Numbered from the stretch's first letter, positions 24,471 through 35,581 are shown. The stretch: DNA of 64,000 nucleotides from Symbiodinium microadriaticum (GCA_001939145.1 LSRX01000048.1:1022808-1086807); one strand, 5' to 3'. Notes: generated from the letters alone by a model not told the origin. Numbers and translations: made by a program.

Positions 24471-26151
24471 CTACAACAGGGTGGATTTGCAGAAAAGGGG
24501 CCAATAGAGGACCATCTCGCTGTCGCAGCTGAGGAAATGGTCCCCGGCTTCATCGAAGCCACAGGAATGCACAGGGCGCTCGTGGCCAAGAACAGTGCAG
24601 CAAAGCTTCCCTGCGCGGAGATCCCAAACTCGCAGCTGTCGGTCCGAGGAAGAGGACAAGATCAGGTCGCTGCGCGGGTGGACGGCCACCTGCAAGGAGA
24701 GCAATTCTTCTTCGTCCAAGCCTTTCTCTGAGAGACCCCCTTCGACAAAGCACACCCTGTCTGACCCCTGACCTGGGTAATGGGACTTCCTCCATGGGCG
24801 CGCCCGTAATGCTGGCGGATCCCATAGGAGCGGACATCCCAGAGATTGATGCTGGAATCCCAGGAGCTCGCAATAATGACGTGGTCGCCCAAGCCGAAGC
24901 GAGTGCAGGTGATGCTTGAAGCACTATCGCTGAAGGTCTGCAAGCAAGACTTCTGCTCCACGTCCCAAAGCTTCACAGTCTTGTCATCGCCACCTGAGAC
25001 CATGTGTGTAGAGCTTGAGGACAGGGATGCAGACCGCACCCAGTTCGAGTGCCCTGCAAATGCCGCGGCGAAGCGGCGCTCGGCCAACCAGGTCAGCTTT
25101 ACAGATTTGTCGTCCGAGGCAGTGAGAAGCAAGCGCTCGTCAGTCGAGATGTCGCAGCAGCGCACAGGGCTGAAGTGCAACTTCAACATCGCTGGGGTCT
25201 GTCTCTTCTCTACCTGAAGGAAGGTCGAGAGACTGAAGGGACATCGCAATTAATCAGAACAGAATCCCCTCAATTCGAAAGGCCACGAACCTAGTTTCGT
25301 CAACCCCGCACAGGCATCTTCCAAATGGCCACCGTGGAATCTGTGGAGGCCGAGACCAGCGTCTTCCCCGACCCGGACGCCTTGCAAGGCTGGTCTCAGC
25401 GCTCTTCGGCTGACTTCTGGGGTCCAGGGATTTGTTTTGTCATTGAATTTATTACTGGGCTGCTCACATGTCGATGGTGGGGGTTCATCTGGATGTGGGG
25501 CTTGAAGTAAAGAAGAAGAGCCGTGTTCCCACAGTGTTTTGCGTGGATGCTTCAGGTCTCCGACGTTGGTGAGACAGACCTTCCCAGACTTTCGAGTTGC
25601 GCGCAAAGATGCGAGAAAGCTTTCCAACCTCCGAAATCTTCAAGATCTGCCCCCGCTGCCCGGCCTTGATGCACGTGATGGATCCGGACTGGCCCGCGAG
25701 TCTCTGAGGCCGCGGGCGCCCGGGCGCCAGATTCCACAGCAAAAGGTTGCCATCCTATTGCTGAAAGGGCTCGGAAAAGGTGGAACTTGGGCTTTCCATG
25801 CCCTTCTTGTTTACCAGGGAACTGCACTACTTGGACCAAGTAAGAAGGGCTTCGGTTTTAAGCTGGCTAGCAGCTTGAGTCTCATGTTCTTCCGCTCATG
25901 CGTTTAGCACTCTGCCTGATGCTTGGTAAATACCACTCGTGCGACGTTCTGGACCGAAACAGCCTCTAAAAGCCTACTGCCTTCTTCATAAGATTTTCTC
26001 CAATCGGCAGGCACCACTCAACTTCAAATACGAGGTCCTGAGTGCCCGTGGCCACTTGGTCTCGGCACCGGATCAGCGTTGCCGCCGTCAGGCGCACGTC
26101 GGAGGCGCCCTGGAAGCTTCGAACCACCTTGGGGGTCAAGGGGTTCAAGTT
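24471..26151 (-). CDS. POC1: POC1-like centriole WD40 protein, at least five exons
   Basis: Five minus-strand exons, all joined between whole codons, rebuild a seven-bladed WD40 propeller: A about 26151-26038, B 25754-25665, C 25380-25312, D 25213-24773, E 24689-24471. The intron donors are GA, GC, GT and GT, and each acceptor is AG followed by G. Diagnostic stretches are RSFQGASDV in A, NLLLWNLAPG in B, TLVSASTDSTVAIWKM in C, LLLTASDDKSVKL, NWVRSASL, GGDDKTVKLWDV and IRQHYGRAHGG in D, and LILSSSSDRQLRVWDL in E. The NWVR segment, the FSDS segment and the RQHY segment after DVR follow the order typical of POC1, a core protein of basal bodies and centrioles. The start codon is not in exon A, so a short upstream exon is expected. 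The stop (24471-24473) follows directly after the seventh blade, so the usual C-terminal coiled coil is absent or encoded further downstream. Confidence 0.8.
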
Positions 26152-29100
26152 GCCGTGGCTCGAGCTTAAAGCCTGTCCCCAGCTTCCGATTCCAGGAACG
26201 GTAGATATGCTCTCCACATCCCTAGCAGCCCCGGCCCTGAGTGCTTGTCCCTGACCGCAAGCTGGTATAAAGTATGAATGTACAGTTCTGCGAACACACA
26301 AGCGGCGCAAGCATAGTTACCATACCCGCGCATGCACATTGCAGGTGTCTGCTTCGGTGCCTAACTGAGCCAAACTCGTCGTCCACATCACCCTTGCAGT
26401 CCCAGCTGCAGCCGGCTCGCCATCGGAGTTCTGCATGGCATCCGTGCCGCCCCTACAACAGCAGTGGCCCTGAAACTTAGCGGCTCGTATGTGGAACGCC
26501 GACGTGTAACTTTTTGCCTAAACTTATGATTGAAGGCTTGGGTAGTGGTGCAGCTGTCGGTTTCAAGCTTCCAGGTGACTTCCGCATGGCTTTTGCAGAA
26601 CACTTTCTTGCAGAAACCAGGTAATTATGTGCCACCATGTGCCACCCAAACACCTGAATCCTTCATGTCACGATCCTAATGCAGGCAAACGTGGCTAAGA
26701 GGTTGAATTTGCAACGGGCATCCTCACAGGCTCTTGCATTTTGTCCGCGCGCCACGTTTTTCCTCCAAGGCAAGGCACATCAGCCTAACTATGGCAGGCT
26801 CCTGTCCGGAAGATCCCTGGCCCCGACTCTAGAAGAGCGACTGATATGCTACTGCAATGTGCCGCATGTTGACATGCTTACGACGGGAAAACACTCTGAT
26901 CAGAAAGCACTTCGTTTGGTATGTGTATATGTGTGTGTTTATGTGTGAGTGCGCACACATTGCAAGCAAGAAACTCGGATGTACAGGATGACAACGGGAG
27001 TTCAGTGGACTTTCACAAATGAAGTAGTACTACAGCGCCACCTGCCACTGGCTAGAGCTACGCCTCGTCGGAAGCAATTATTGCAACACAAGCCACTTGT
27101 AAGCCCTGACCGAAAAGCAAGAGAGGTCATCAGGTGCTGCGGCAAGCTACTCTCAACCTCAGTGTTGAACAGCACTCGCGTCACAACTTCTAGTCCTAGG
27201 TCTGAACCAAACTGACAATAAATACATAAATAAATAAATAAATAAATATATATATATATATATATACATAGATAGATAGCTATGCGTAAGCAGCAACGTC
27301 GAGCTACCGGGTCCTTCTGCTGTCTCATAGGTTGCAAAGCTTACACTGACGTCGATGGCACCAGGACCAGAAAACCATTCGTTCAGGGATGAGCCGGACA
27401 GAGAGAGCGAAAAAATGAGACTGGCAGTAACAACTCATTACAACTCGCGAACCGTGTCATCTCACTGCCTCAGATTCATAGATGCAAGCAATCTGTTCGA
27501 GCAAGCTGCCAGCTGATCTTTCCAGCAAGCCTGCCTACCTCATACAACGAAACAGTTGTACCGCAACAACCTAGAGAGACAACATGTGACAACCTGAAAC
27601 CTCCGGCTGCCGTCTTTCGGGCTAAGCCCTAAGTTTCCGAATCATCTCCCAAACTCCTACAGGTCCTACACACCGTCACCATGAACCGCCGGTAATTGCC
27701 AAATCCCCCACCCACCNNNCCCGCCCCGCCCCGCAGCCCTCCGACCTCCATGTCGCTCATGCTTTGGCCTAGGGCACAGACCCGGAGCCCTTGAGTTCTG
27801 GTGGTGAAAGGACCCTGGCAAGTAACAAGAAAACCGATGTCCAGGAAGAGCAATCAACTCCAAACACTCAGAGGAGTTCCAGTTAATACCTCCGCTGTGC
27901 AAGCCTAAAGCCACTTTGATTGCATGCAATCGTTGATACAGCACCGCAATAAACATATCAGCAATGGCAGTGTAGTGGCGCAAACGTCAACAATGTCAGC
28001 ACGAAGAAAGCAATCATGGCAGCCATATAGTGCTTATAGCATGGCACTGCCGAAAGACTACTACCACTCCGTGTGCTCAGAGCAGACAACACCCTCCACA
28101 TGTTCACAGAACTGTCCTGTCTGAGTTGCCCTTGCCATGTGATCACCTCACTCAGCCAATGGCCACATCGGCAGCAGTTGTTGTTCCTGGGACACCGGGT
28201 TGGTCGTAGTCTGCTTGCTGCTCTGTGCACAGAGCCTATGTGTATTCGGCTGTCAACGCGACGAGTGTCGCTGCAAAGCCTGAGGTTGAGACGAGTCTTC
28301 GTGCGCATAGTGCACCTTGAGCCATCAGAACCGTGAGCTTTTGATTTGCCATCTTCATCCTTTATTATTATGCTGTACATCGAGTGTGTCGGCGACACAG
28401 GAGTGCTCAGTCTCGAGCCATTCTTCCGCAGCAGTCGGATGGATTCCAATCTGTCGCGAGCTTCAAGTTCAATGCGAAAGTTTGGTGACCCCACCACAGA
28501 ACAAGCTTCTGTGTTTCTATACTGTGTGTTCATGGGAACCCAAGACATGTTTATTCTGATAAATAATGCTATAGGAACTAGTGTAGGCGGTGTAGGGATT
28601 GTTTGTATGTGTGTATACAAACTATATAAATACACACACATACATGCCCTTCCTGTTTTCAACGACTTGGAGCTACATGTACATCATCTTGGCACCCAGC
28701 CGTGGAGTCAAAGTCGGTTTTGGTCGCACCAGCCTGCTTGCGTCGGTGGGGTGTCGGGCGACGGCTCTATCATATGGCGCAAGATATGCACATGCAATTG
28801 CAGGCTGCATGGTGTTCCCAACTATGGCAGGGTGCGCAATATCACCGTTTACATCTTGAGCCTAGAGAAAACTGAACGCTGAAACCATATGCTTTCTGCT
28901 TGGACCTCGGGCCCATCTAGCAATAAAGTGGCATGCTCATCGACTTCCATTATGCAGGGCATGTTAGGTGCACTGTGACTGCGATAGCCTTCTGTACCGT
29001 CCTTTCTGCAACTGGGCTGAAACTGTCAGTGCTGGCAGCCGCGATAGACTTTTGGCCTACTGCTAGTGGTAAGAATTGAAGATTTGCAAATCCAGTCAAG

Positions 29101-29245
29101 CTCGAGCCCGCACTCAGTCCGCTCGATCAGCAGCTCCGGTTACCGCAACCCAAAACCAACAACAGTCCGCGGCTTCGGGAGCTCGTCGCAAAATCTGATC
29201 GCCAAGTCCCGCCTTTAAATTCGCGCGCAAATCTGAAGCTCGGGC
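26152..29245. other. Intergenic stretch with microsatellites and an N gap
   Basis: No family motif was recognised. AAAT, TA and GATA microsatellites adjoin one another at about 27217-27280. A TG/TA-rich tract lies near 26918-26950, and a small TA/CA tract near 28600-28640. The long minus frame 27958-28662 and the overlapping plus frame 28346-28882 have no convincing protein character. Confidence 0.45.
27717..27719. other. Three undetermined bases (NNN)
   Basis: Three N bases sit at the start of a C-rich tract (cccgccccgccccgc). They mark an assembly gap or uncalled bases, and the real length here is unknown. Confidence 0.99.
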
Positions 29246-29296
29246 CTTCATGGCGATACCGATACCCTGCATCATCTCACCGGCATCTGCACCGAC
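29246..29296 (-). CDS. Lone glutathione reductase C-terminal exon
   Basis: This 17-codon exon reads VGADAGEMMQGIGIAMK on the minus strand. It is bounded by an AG acceptor (aaaag before GTCGGT) and a GC donor (AAG then GCCCGA), as in other introns of this window. The segment matches the dimerisation domain of glutathione reductase, where a G-D-A-E-x-x-Q-G helix precedes the catalytic His-Glu pair. The glutathione reductase gene at 50606-53332, on the same strand, breaks off just before this part. Either this is its missing exon across an intron of about 21 kb, or it is a fragment of another copy. The following exon, with the His-Glu catalytic dyad, was not found. Longer readings through this site (minus 29114-29605) include intron sequence and should not be trusted. 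Confidence 0.6.
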
Positions 29297-29685
29297 CTTT
29301 TGCAGCTGCAGGTACAATGGTACGGGAAGGTTCTGGAGTTCTGGAGCTTTTGAGGGTTTACGGTTGCTCGGGGGCTTCGGAGGACCTCGCAAGCTGAACG
29401 TGTACGCTCTCAAATCTCGGACAAGCCAGGCGAGGCTCAATAGCTGCGAGCCTTTTTTCCCCCAGACTTCTTCAAATGGAATGATTCCGTCTGTGCACTT
29501 AAGCACAACTAGGAGTGCTTCTGTGAAACTGGTATCTGTCGCTGGTCCTGTACCCGTTGCATGATGCCGCTTGGCTTGCAGACTTGAACGCCGTAGCCTG
29601 CTCAAGGAATGTGAGCCTTGAACTGCTGACTGCTAATCCTGGAAGTCAAGCAAAGCCGCAGCGCAAGAAAGCGTCAGTGAAAACT

Positions 29686-29790
29686 ATTGCTACATGCAAC
29701 TTGCTGCCATTCGTGCTGCCACTAGCGGACGATGCTTATAAGCATCGTCCGCTAGTGGCAGCACGAATGGCAGCACGAACCCGTAGCAAT
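29686..29790. repeat. Perfect 74-bp palindrome inside a longer fold-back
   Basis: Bases 29702-29738 and 29739-29775 are exact reverse complements with no spacer, meeting at the sequence gcttataagc. Outside them, attgctac (29686-29693) pairs with gtagcaat (29783-29790) across short unpaired stretches, so the fold-back is about 105 bases long. Such a sequence can extrude as a cruciform and is prone to deletion in cloning. Confidence 0.97.
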
Positions 29791-29983
29791 CTGCCTTAGA
29801 TTTGCCGCGATTGACTTCGGTTTCTTCAGCTTCCGGCACCCAGTCCCCATCCTCCTTCTGTTCATGTTGGTTTCATCTGCATCGCACGTCGCTCGAAATG
29901 GCTTCTTCTTCTTCTTCTTCTGGATGGCTTCCTTCAGGTAGAATAGCATTGCCGATGAGCTGGAAGCCACCATGGCCGTCCTT

Positions 29984-30029
29984 CTAATGTGGACGACCTG
30001 AAGAACCTTCTTCAGGTCATCCACGTTAG
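29984..30029. repeat. Inverted repeat, 22-bp arms with 2-base spacer
   Basis: ctaatgtggacgacctgaag and the following two A (29984-30005) pair with ttcttcaggtcatccacgtt and the following AG (30008-30029), with two mismatches. It is the second of three fold-backs within 550 bases. Confidence 0.93.
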
Positions 30030-30069
30030 ACAAGGCTCCTTTGCCTTGCAACGCATTGCCCGTCAGCTC

Positions 30070-30222
30070 AAACTCCTTTCTATCCTCCTTGGGCCTCAGC
30101 TTTTCTCTGACCGTCCCATCCTTGCGGATCAGCTCCTGCACCCAGACGACAGGTGACGGGACTGATCCGCAAGGATGGGACGGTCACCGAAAAGCTAAGG
30201 CCCAAGGGGGATAGAAAGGAGT
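30070..30222. repeat. Inverted repeat, about 62-bp arms, diverged
   Basis: The arm at 30161-30222 (starting actgatccgcaaggatggga) is repeated in reverse complement at about 30070-30133. The arms match at roughly nine positions in ten over 60 bases, separated by about 27 bases. Read outward in either direction the arm encodes a similar peptide (IRKDGTV then EKLRPK then DRKE), so the duplicated piece may once have been coding. Confidence 0.92.
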
Positions 30223-30234
30223 ATCGCGTGGCAA

Positions 30235-30604
30235 ATGAGTTTCAGTTCCTTTAGTTTCAGCGTACCCAGCGCTGCAAAGGCACCTTTGTGGAGCCGCGCT
30301 GGTCTCGACATGTTTCGAGACCCGGCAACTGAAGCCCGGCTTCAAGCTGCGTTCTGTGGCCTGATGGGCGTGACTAGTCAGCTCCACAAAGTTACTGGTT
30401 TTTTCAACTCGCTCAATGCTGCTGGCCAAGCTTGGGCAATGGACAGGTCCGCAAACAGGTAGCGGTGCAATCGCTTACAAGATCAGTGACAATATTACCA
30501 AGCATGCATCAAGCATTGTGCAGATGTTGGAGGAGGAAATGCAACGTGCAGCAACACCATTGTATCAGATGTTCAGACATCGCAATTGCCGAGTGATCCC
30601 GTGA
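30235..30604 (+). CDS. Weak candidate exons on the plus strand
   Basis: Two plus frames in succession read like protein. The first, at about 30300-30459, has FRDPATEARLQAAFCGLMG and FFNSLNAAGQAWAMDRSAN. It ends at an acag|gtagcg sequence that could be a splice donor. The second (about 30465-30580) has a helical stretch containing SDNITKHASSIVQMLEEEM. No family was recognised. It would be the only plus-strand gene here, next to a chain of inverted repeats, so it may instead be a decayed or inverted fragment. Confidence 0.25.
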
Positions 30605-31316
30605 CAGAGACCTAACGGCTCATGCTCGCGGTGTTGCGCGACAAAACACCGGGCAAGTCAGCTACTCCGAAGCAGGCACGGGCAAGTCGGTCGCCCCCTT
30701 GCTCGCAGCCACTGAAGTGGCCAAAACAACCACAGATTCCTTCGTGGTAGTGCAAAATGATCTGACCAGACTCTCTGAGACTCTGTTATTCGCATTTCCG
30801 AGGTTAGCTCGACAGCTTCCATCGCGACAATTTTTTAAAATTTTTTGGAGGACAAGAGCATCAAGCTCCGTCTGGTTTTTGACAACGTGTTGGAGGGTGG
30901 CGTCAGCAGCGACGCAGAGAAGGATATCCCCAAAGCACTTGTTTCCACATCCGCCTGATCACAAACGAATCCGGTGTTGCCTGTTCTGATGCTTGCGAAC
31001 GTGGGTGTGTCCACGCGCGTGACTACTTCGTGTAGGTTCTTCCCGTCAACGGGGCGGCGAAGACAATCCATGCATCTGGAAATGAAGTATGAACACAGCA
31101 AGACAACGTCACAAAAGTGCAGAACATGAAAGCTTTTGATGCAGTCTCTCGCCAATTATTTCCTGAACAGAACTGTGGCAGCACTTCAGAAATGTATTTG
31201 TTGAGTGGACCAATGAATCTACAAGAATGCAGAGTTGAATTTCGCAACATACCCTACTATCTTACTTACCTCATGTTACATTGTTGTGATGTGATATTGA
31301 AATTTGAGGCTGATGG

Positions 31317-31332
31317 CTTGAGCCAAAATGGC
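31317..31332 (-). other. Relic of the dinoflagellate spliced leader
   Basis: On the minus strand these 16 bases read gccattttggctcaag, identical to the last 16 bases of the conserved 22-base dinoflagellate spliced leader. The five upstream bases (tatac, ending in g) no longer match. A spliced leader RNA gene should continue with a GT splice donor. Here CC follows, so this looks like a leader copied back into the genome with a processed mRNA. The next ATG on the minus strand is about 37 bases downstream, but no family is visible in the frames after it. Confidence 0.7.
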
Positions 31333-31475
31333 CGTATAGGACCTCGCCAGCCGCGGCTGAACCGCACTCCTATAAGGAACCATCCCCTTTCGACCCGGGA
31401 TCGCAGGTGGAGAAGTCCAATTTCAACCCCTGGGTTTGCACCCAGGTGCAAAGGCTGTTTGGCCGAACACCTTAC

Positions 31476-31708
31476 CTAGTGACCTTCATAGGCGTTGATG
31501 TTCTGATTCACAACGAAGCAGGTGTCCACAAGCGTCACATTCGATCTCGATGCTTCTTGCCGTTGCCTGGCTTGGACTATGACTATGCCTGCAATTCCCA
31601 GGTGCACAGGTTCCGCAAAGCAAAGATTGGTTCTCCATACATAAGCAGAGCCGTCAAAAAGGTTCATTCGACCAGCACCTCCAAGCGCCGGCAATTTGTT
31701 GAGCTGTA
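31476..31708 (-). CDS. Weak candidate exon, unknown protein
   Basis: The minus frame over this interval contains LNKLPALGGAGRMNLFDG, then AEPVHLGIAGIVIVQARQRQ, then NVTLVDTCFVVNQNINAYEG, and stops just after a possible donor (gaag|gtcact). The strand alternation looks like a small beta-rich domain, but no family is recognised and the opposite strand is also open over part of it. Confidence 0.25.
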
Positions 31709-34504
31709 AAAGGAAGTTCAGGGGGTGTGCCTGTTCCGTGAACATGACAATGATGCCTATATTGCTATAAACTATAGGGTCTGATGTATGCGTGCGCCAA
31801 CAAAGCGCTCGCCGGGATCGATCGGAATCGTGGACTTCCGCCCAGGCCACACAAAGTCTCTGCATACGGACTAGAGGAGATGTGGCTAAGACTCCAACAT
31901 ACTGTACCAATCTGCAAAGCAATATCCCCGCAGCAGGGCTTGAACATGAATGGCCGTCATTGACATTGAAACAGAGTTGCGTCCAGAATTCCTCGTCTTC
32001 GGCTCACGTAAGCCGCCGGCCATGTGACAGCCAACCACCTGCCGGCCCGGCTGCGGCTGCTCTCAGAGTTCAAGGTTCCGAAGCTCAGACACAGACACTC
32101 ATGACTAGAGAACGACTTGGACGTTGGAGCTATCGCCAGTTTTGCAGCGGTGCATCTTTTTCTTCTCACCACTTCAGGGCATGCCACCAACGGTCCTTGG
32201 TTCTGCTGTCTTCGCACAATCCTCGGCTGCACACCGAGTGGTAACGTGGTAATTAGAAGATGACTCGAAAACTCGGAAGAAGCCAAAGCATGGCGGCACC
32301 GCTTCACATGATTTTCTTGCACTGGGAAGATACCTCCTCACGACAATCCCTTCAAGCAGTCCTGGGCTTGAACAGAGACCCAGGCTCCACCTGGTTTTAA
32401 AAGCTCAAACTCAACTAATAATTAGAATAGTGTTTGTGGTATAGTCTATGATAGACTTGTACCCGGAACACCCTGGAAATATATTGGTACATGTAATCTT
32501 CCAAGGAACGAGGCCAGGCAGCCTCCGGCACCTCCGACCCCCATCAGGAAAGCTGGTGGGAGAGAATTGAGTTCCGGTGGCCCGGGTTGGGGTTTGAACT
32601 CGCGCGACTCGGGCAACGCAGGCGAGGCTTGTCTATGTTTCGAAGGCTGGCACATGTGCCAGTGGTCGGTGGCCTAAGGCCCAGCTTGAGAAGATCAGTT
32701 TTACCACGGAAGAGACGAGGTTTGGCATGTGAGCATCGAGTAAAGAGTTGGCTGGACAGCAGCACTCTTTGATACTTGTCGTAACAGAAGGGAACAAGTC
32801 GTGTACAATAGCCGAGCCACAGCAAAACCAGAAGTCAACGTCCAATTGCCAATCGAGGCGTGGTGAACTTGTGGTCGAAATCCGACCCCGGCTACTTATC
32901 CACCCCCCACTCTTCCACCCGGCCTTGCCATCGAAGGCAAAAATGGCACCCACCTTGACAAGGAAAGCTGTCGTCTATGAATTTCACAGCATGAATACCA
33001 AAACAAGCTGCTAATGTAGGGTTCGGGATTTCACTGCAACCCATCCTGTCGGATGAGGTCAACTCATCACCTCAAGCTTGGCGGCAATAGTCTGTAGCGG
33101 CAGACTTCTTCTGAAGAACGACAGGAGGGTACAACTCAACGCCAATTAAACATGCAGAATGCTCCTGGGCTGGAACAGGGCCAGCGACTACAAGATTGAC
33201 ATGCTCTTCGGACGTCTTGCCCATCGCTGCACACTGGCCGCACTCCCATGCCACGGCAAAAGCAACCATGCAGAGTAATTCCAAAGAAGAACAACTGCTA
33301 ATCGTCATGATTCCTATTGCTGTATAAGCCTGTGCGGCGAGTGTTATGTCTTCATCTTCAGCCCCGAGCGCGTGCTGCGTGTGCAGGGAGGCCGTGGTGA
33401 GGCTGGCAGCTCTTGCCAGGGTAGGGACGGACATCTCGCTCCAAGCCGCGATGCCACGCCTGGCGAGTGAAGGCCCAGTATGTATGTGTGTGTGTGTATA
33501 TATATATATATATAACTTATATATATATATATATATGCTCGTTGGACTTCCGGCTCCAGGCTTCACAAGCTCGACTGTACTCTCACATCTCTGGATCAAG
33601 ACCCACAGAGTGGCAGGGGACGATGGACACCCCATCCTCGATAGTGTGCCTGAATAATATCGTCTCACAGCTCGTTTTTATCTGTCTTCGGGTAAAAATC
33701 GAGTGCAGTAGGTGCAACCTCGACCAGATCATGGGCCCAATCTTCGAACCGCAAAACACCCAAAACAAACATGCTTCCGCGGCACCACACTAGCCCACCC
33801 AAAAGCTGACAGCTCAAAATGCGCCGGGTCTCTGGGCAAAGATGTCCAGTGCGCCCAGTAACCGGCAAGACCAGCGCTGCAGATGCTCCGCACAGCGGAG
33901 CCTCACTCACAGTCTGCAGCGGATCATTGCATTGGCATGTTGCATGAACCAAGTACTCCTAATGAAAGAGCCTCTTTTTTTTGCAGGAAGGCAAAGTAAG
34001 CCGTCTGACGGCGCATCTTGTGGACGTCTGTCCTCCTGAGCTCCATCCAAAACCGCCGGCGTCTTCGCCACTATAGCTTTGATCTTATGGCCGCAGACCC
34101 GCAACCATACCGAACCGAAACACGGAAAGTCTCCGAGTCGGAGCCCCGGAGATTTCTAGCAAAACCGGGGCTCCTGGACTGCCGAGAAGACTGCAGCAGC
34201 TGAGCGAAAGCCGCGGAGCCGGCATGGTACCACACCTCGCCAAGCCCACAAACCCGATTTGTGCCGCAAACGCTTAGGCTACAGCAGGATCCTTTGGGAG
34301 GCGCTTTCTGTCGAGGTTTCGAGGACCGACGTGCCCACTTGGGCCCAGGCCCAGCTGGGCTCAGCAACGCAAAGAGCATGCGTGATCAGATCTGACTCGT
34401 CCGTCCTGGGTTTCTTTAGCAGGGCTTTTGGCTTCAGTAAATACTTACCGTGTGCCCTTCTGCAGCTGGTTCTGTCTCTCTTGTGGGCTGGAGGTCTGCC
34501 GCTC
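31709..34504. other. Stretch without a recognisable gene
   Basis: No family motif was seen on either strand. A TG/TA microsatellite lies at 33486-33536, split by a short acttat interruption. Minus 33072-33300 has a segment with EEHVNLVVAGPVPAQEHSAC that reads like protein but could not be supported by splice signals or a family. Confidence 0.4.
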
Positions 34505-35330
34505 GAAGGATCTCTCTCTCTCGCTCTTCTTCGCCAGGGCTTGGCTAGAGAGCTCCTCTCTCTCTTTCTCTTTGCTTTGCTTTGCTTTGGGGTTAAGACT
34601 ACGGGTCGCCCCGCAGCCCGCGCGTTAGCGCACCCCCTCCACCATTTTGTTGGAGGGGCTCTGCTGTACTAGGGTACCTCGGGCCGACATGTTTGTTCGG
34701 TCCCTTCGCCCCCCGTGGTGGCAGGTGGTACGAAAACGACAGCAACAAATCTCTCTCTCTCTCTCTGTCTTACTTACTTGATTGCTTGCCCGGCGTTTGG
34801 GGATCGGGAAGCGCGCCCCCCACCCCGTGCGCATCCGCGCTACGCCTCCCTCTTGCTTGCTTGCTTGCTTGCTTGCATGGGGTGTAGTGGCTGCGGACAA
34901 CCCGTTGGCCCGCAAGCCAAGGCGCGTGTCGTTCAGTGTCCGTACGCCTCCCTCTCTCTCTCTCTCTTTCTTTCGCCGGGGCTGTGGGCTAGAGGGAAGC
35001 CCCCCTAGCCTCTCTCTCTCTCTCTCTCTCGTAAGGAGCGTCTTCAGTCCCTTGGCCTCTGAGGCCCCCGAATTTGTGGAGCTTGTTGAAGGGACTGAGA
35101 AAAGTACACGAACCGGTTGTTGTCCCATCTACCTAAAAACTATACCTAGTTTAACTTCACATTCCTAAATCCCCGGTACTTCCTGCATCTTCCTGCATTG
35201 CAGCTTTGGGACACCTGCGAACGCCGACACCCACTCATTCGCTCGCCAGGGCTCCCCTAGGCCACTCTCTCTCTCTCTCTTTCTCTCTCTCTGCTTCCAA
35301 ACTCCCTTTCTTGCTCGCACTCTCTCTGAC
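34505..35330. repeat. Cluster of CT-tract plus GC-hairpin units
   Basis: At least four units of the family also seen at 10465-10985 and 56640-57190. Each begins with a CT-rich tract and a word close to ttcgccagggct, then a GC-rich inverted block. Unit one (about 34505-34675) contains gcccgcgcgttagcgc and ends in a stem of cccctcca (34634-34641) with tggagggg (34651-34658) around ccattttgt. Unit two (about 34752-34862) has the caccccgtgcgcatccgcgc block and runs into a (CTTG)n tract. Units three (about 34945-35035) and four (about 35225-35330) keep mainly the CT tract and the cagggct part. Confidence 0.8.
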
Positions 35331-35335
35331 TAAGC

Positions 35336-35546
35336 CTGGCTGAGATTCTCGTAGCTTCTGACAAAACGCAGCACGTCGCCGGAATATGCCGCGTCATCCT
35401 CGATGACCCAAACGTTCTTTGGTTTGGATCCGGAAAGGGCCGTACCTATGGCTCTTGCTGCAGACATGGGCTTATGCTTCCAGGGTGTATCTAGGCCTGC
35501 CATGCATTGGGAATCCACATGCACAAGGTTATGAATGCGTCGAGGA
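35336..35546 (-). CDS. Exon with WVIEDDAAYSGD motif, possible glycosyltransferase-like
   Basis: An exon-like segment bounded by a good acceptor (tgtttcag before TCCTCG) and a possible GC donor (ccag before GCTTAG). The protein reads VHVDSQCMAGLDTPWKHKP, then AARAIGTALSGSKPKNVWVI, then EDDAAYSGDVLRFVRSYE. An acidic EDD triplet after a hydrophobic strand, inside a hydrophobic-rich W-x-I-E-D-D context, is the usual form of the metal-binding motif in glycosyltransferases. I have the impression of similar segments in dinoflagellate predicted proteins. Neighbouring exons were not found, so the rest of the gene is unknown. Function is an inference from one motif. Confidence 0.4.
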
Positions 35547-35581
35547 CTGAAACAACACGTCAGCTGCCTGGGCAAAGTGTA

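Noticed and set aside
29114-29605. 163-codon minus frame read as one protein (possible lipid-transfer type)
   Set aside because: Only the 17 codons at 29246-29296 fit a known family (glutathione reductase) with proper exon borders. The rest is intron or unrelated.
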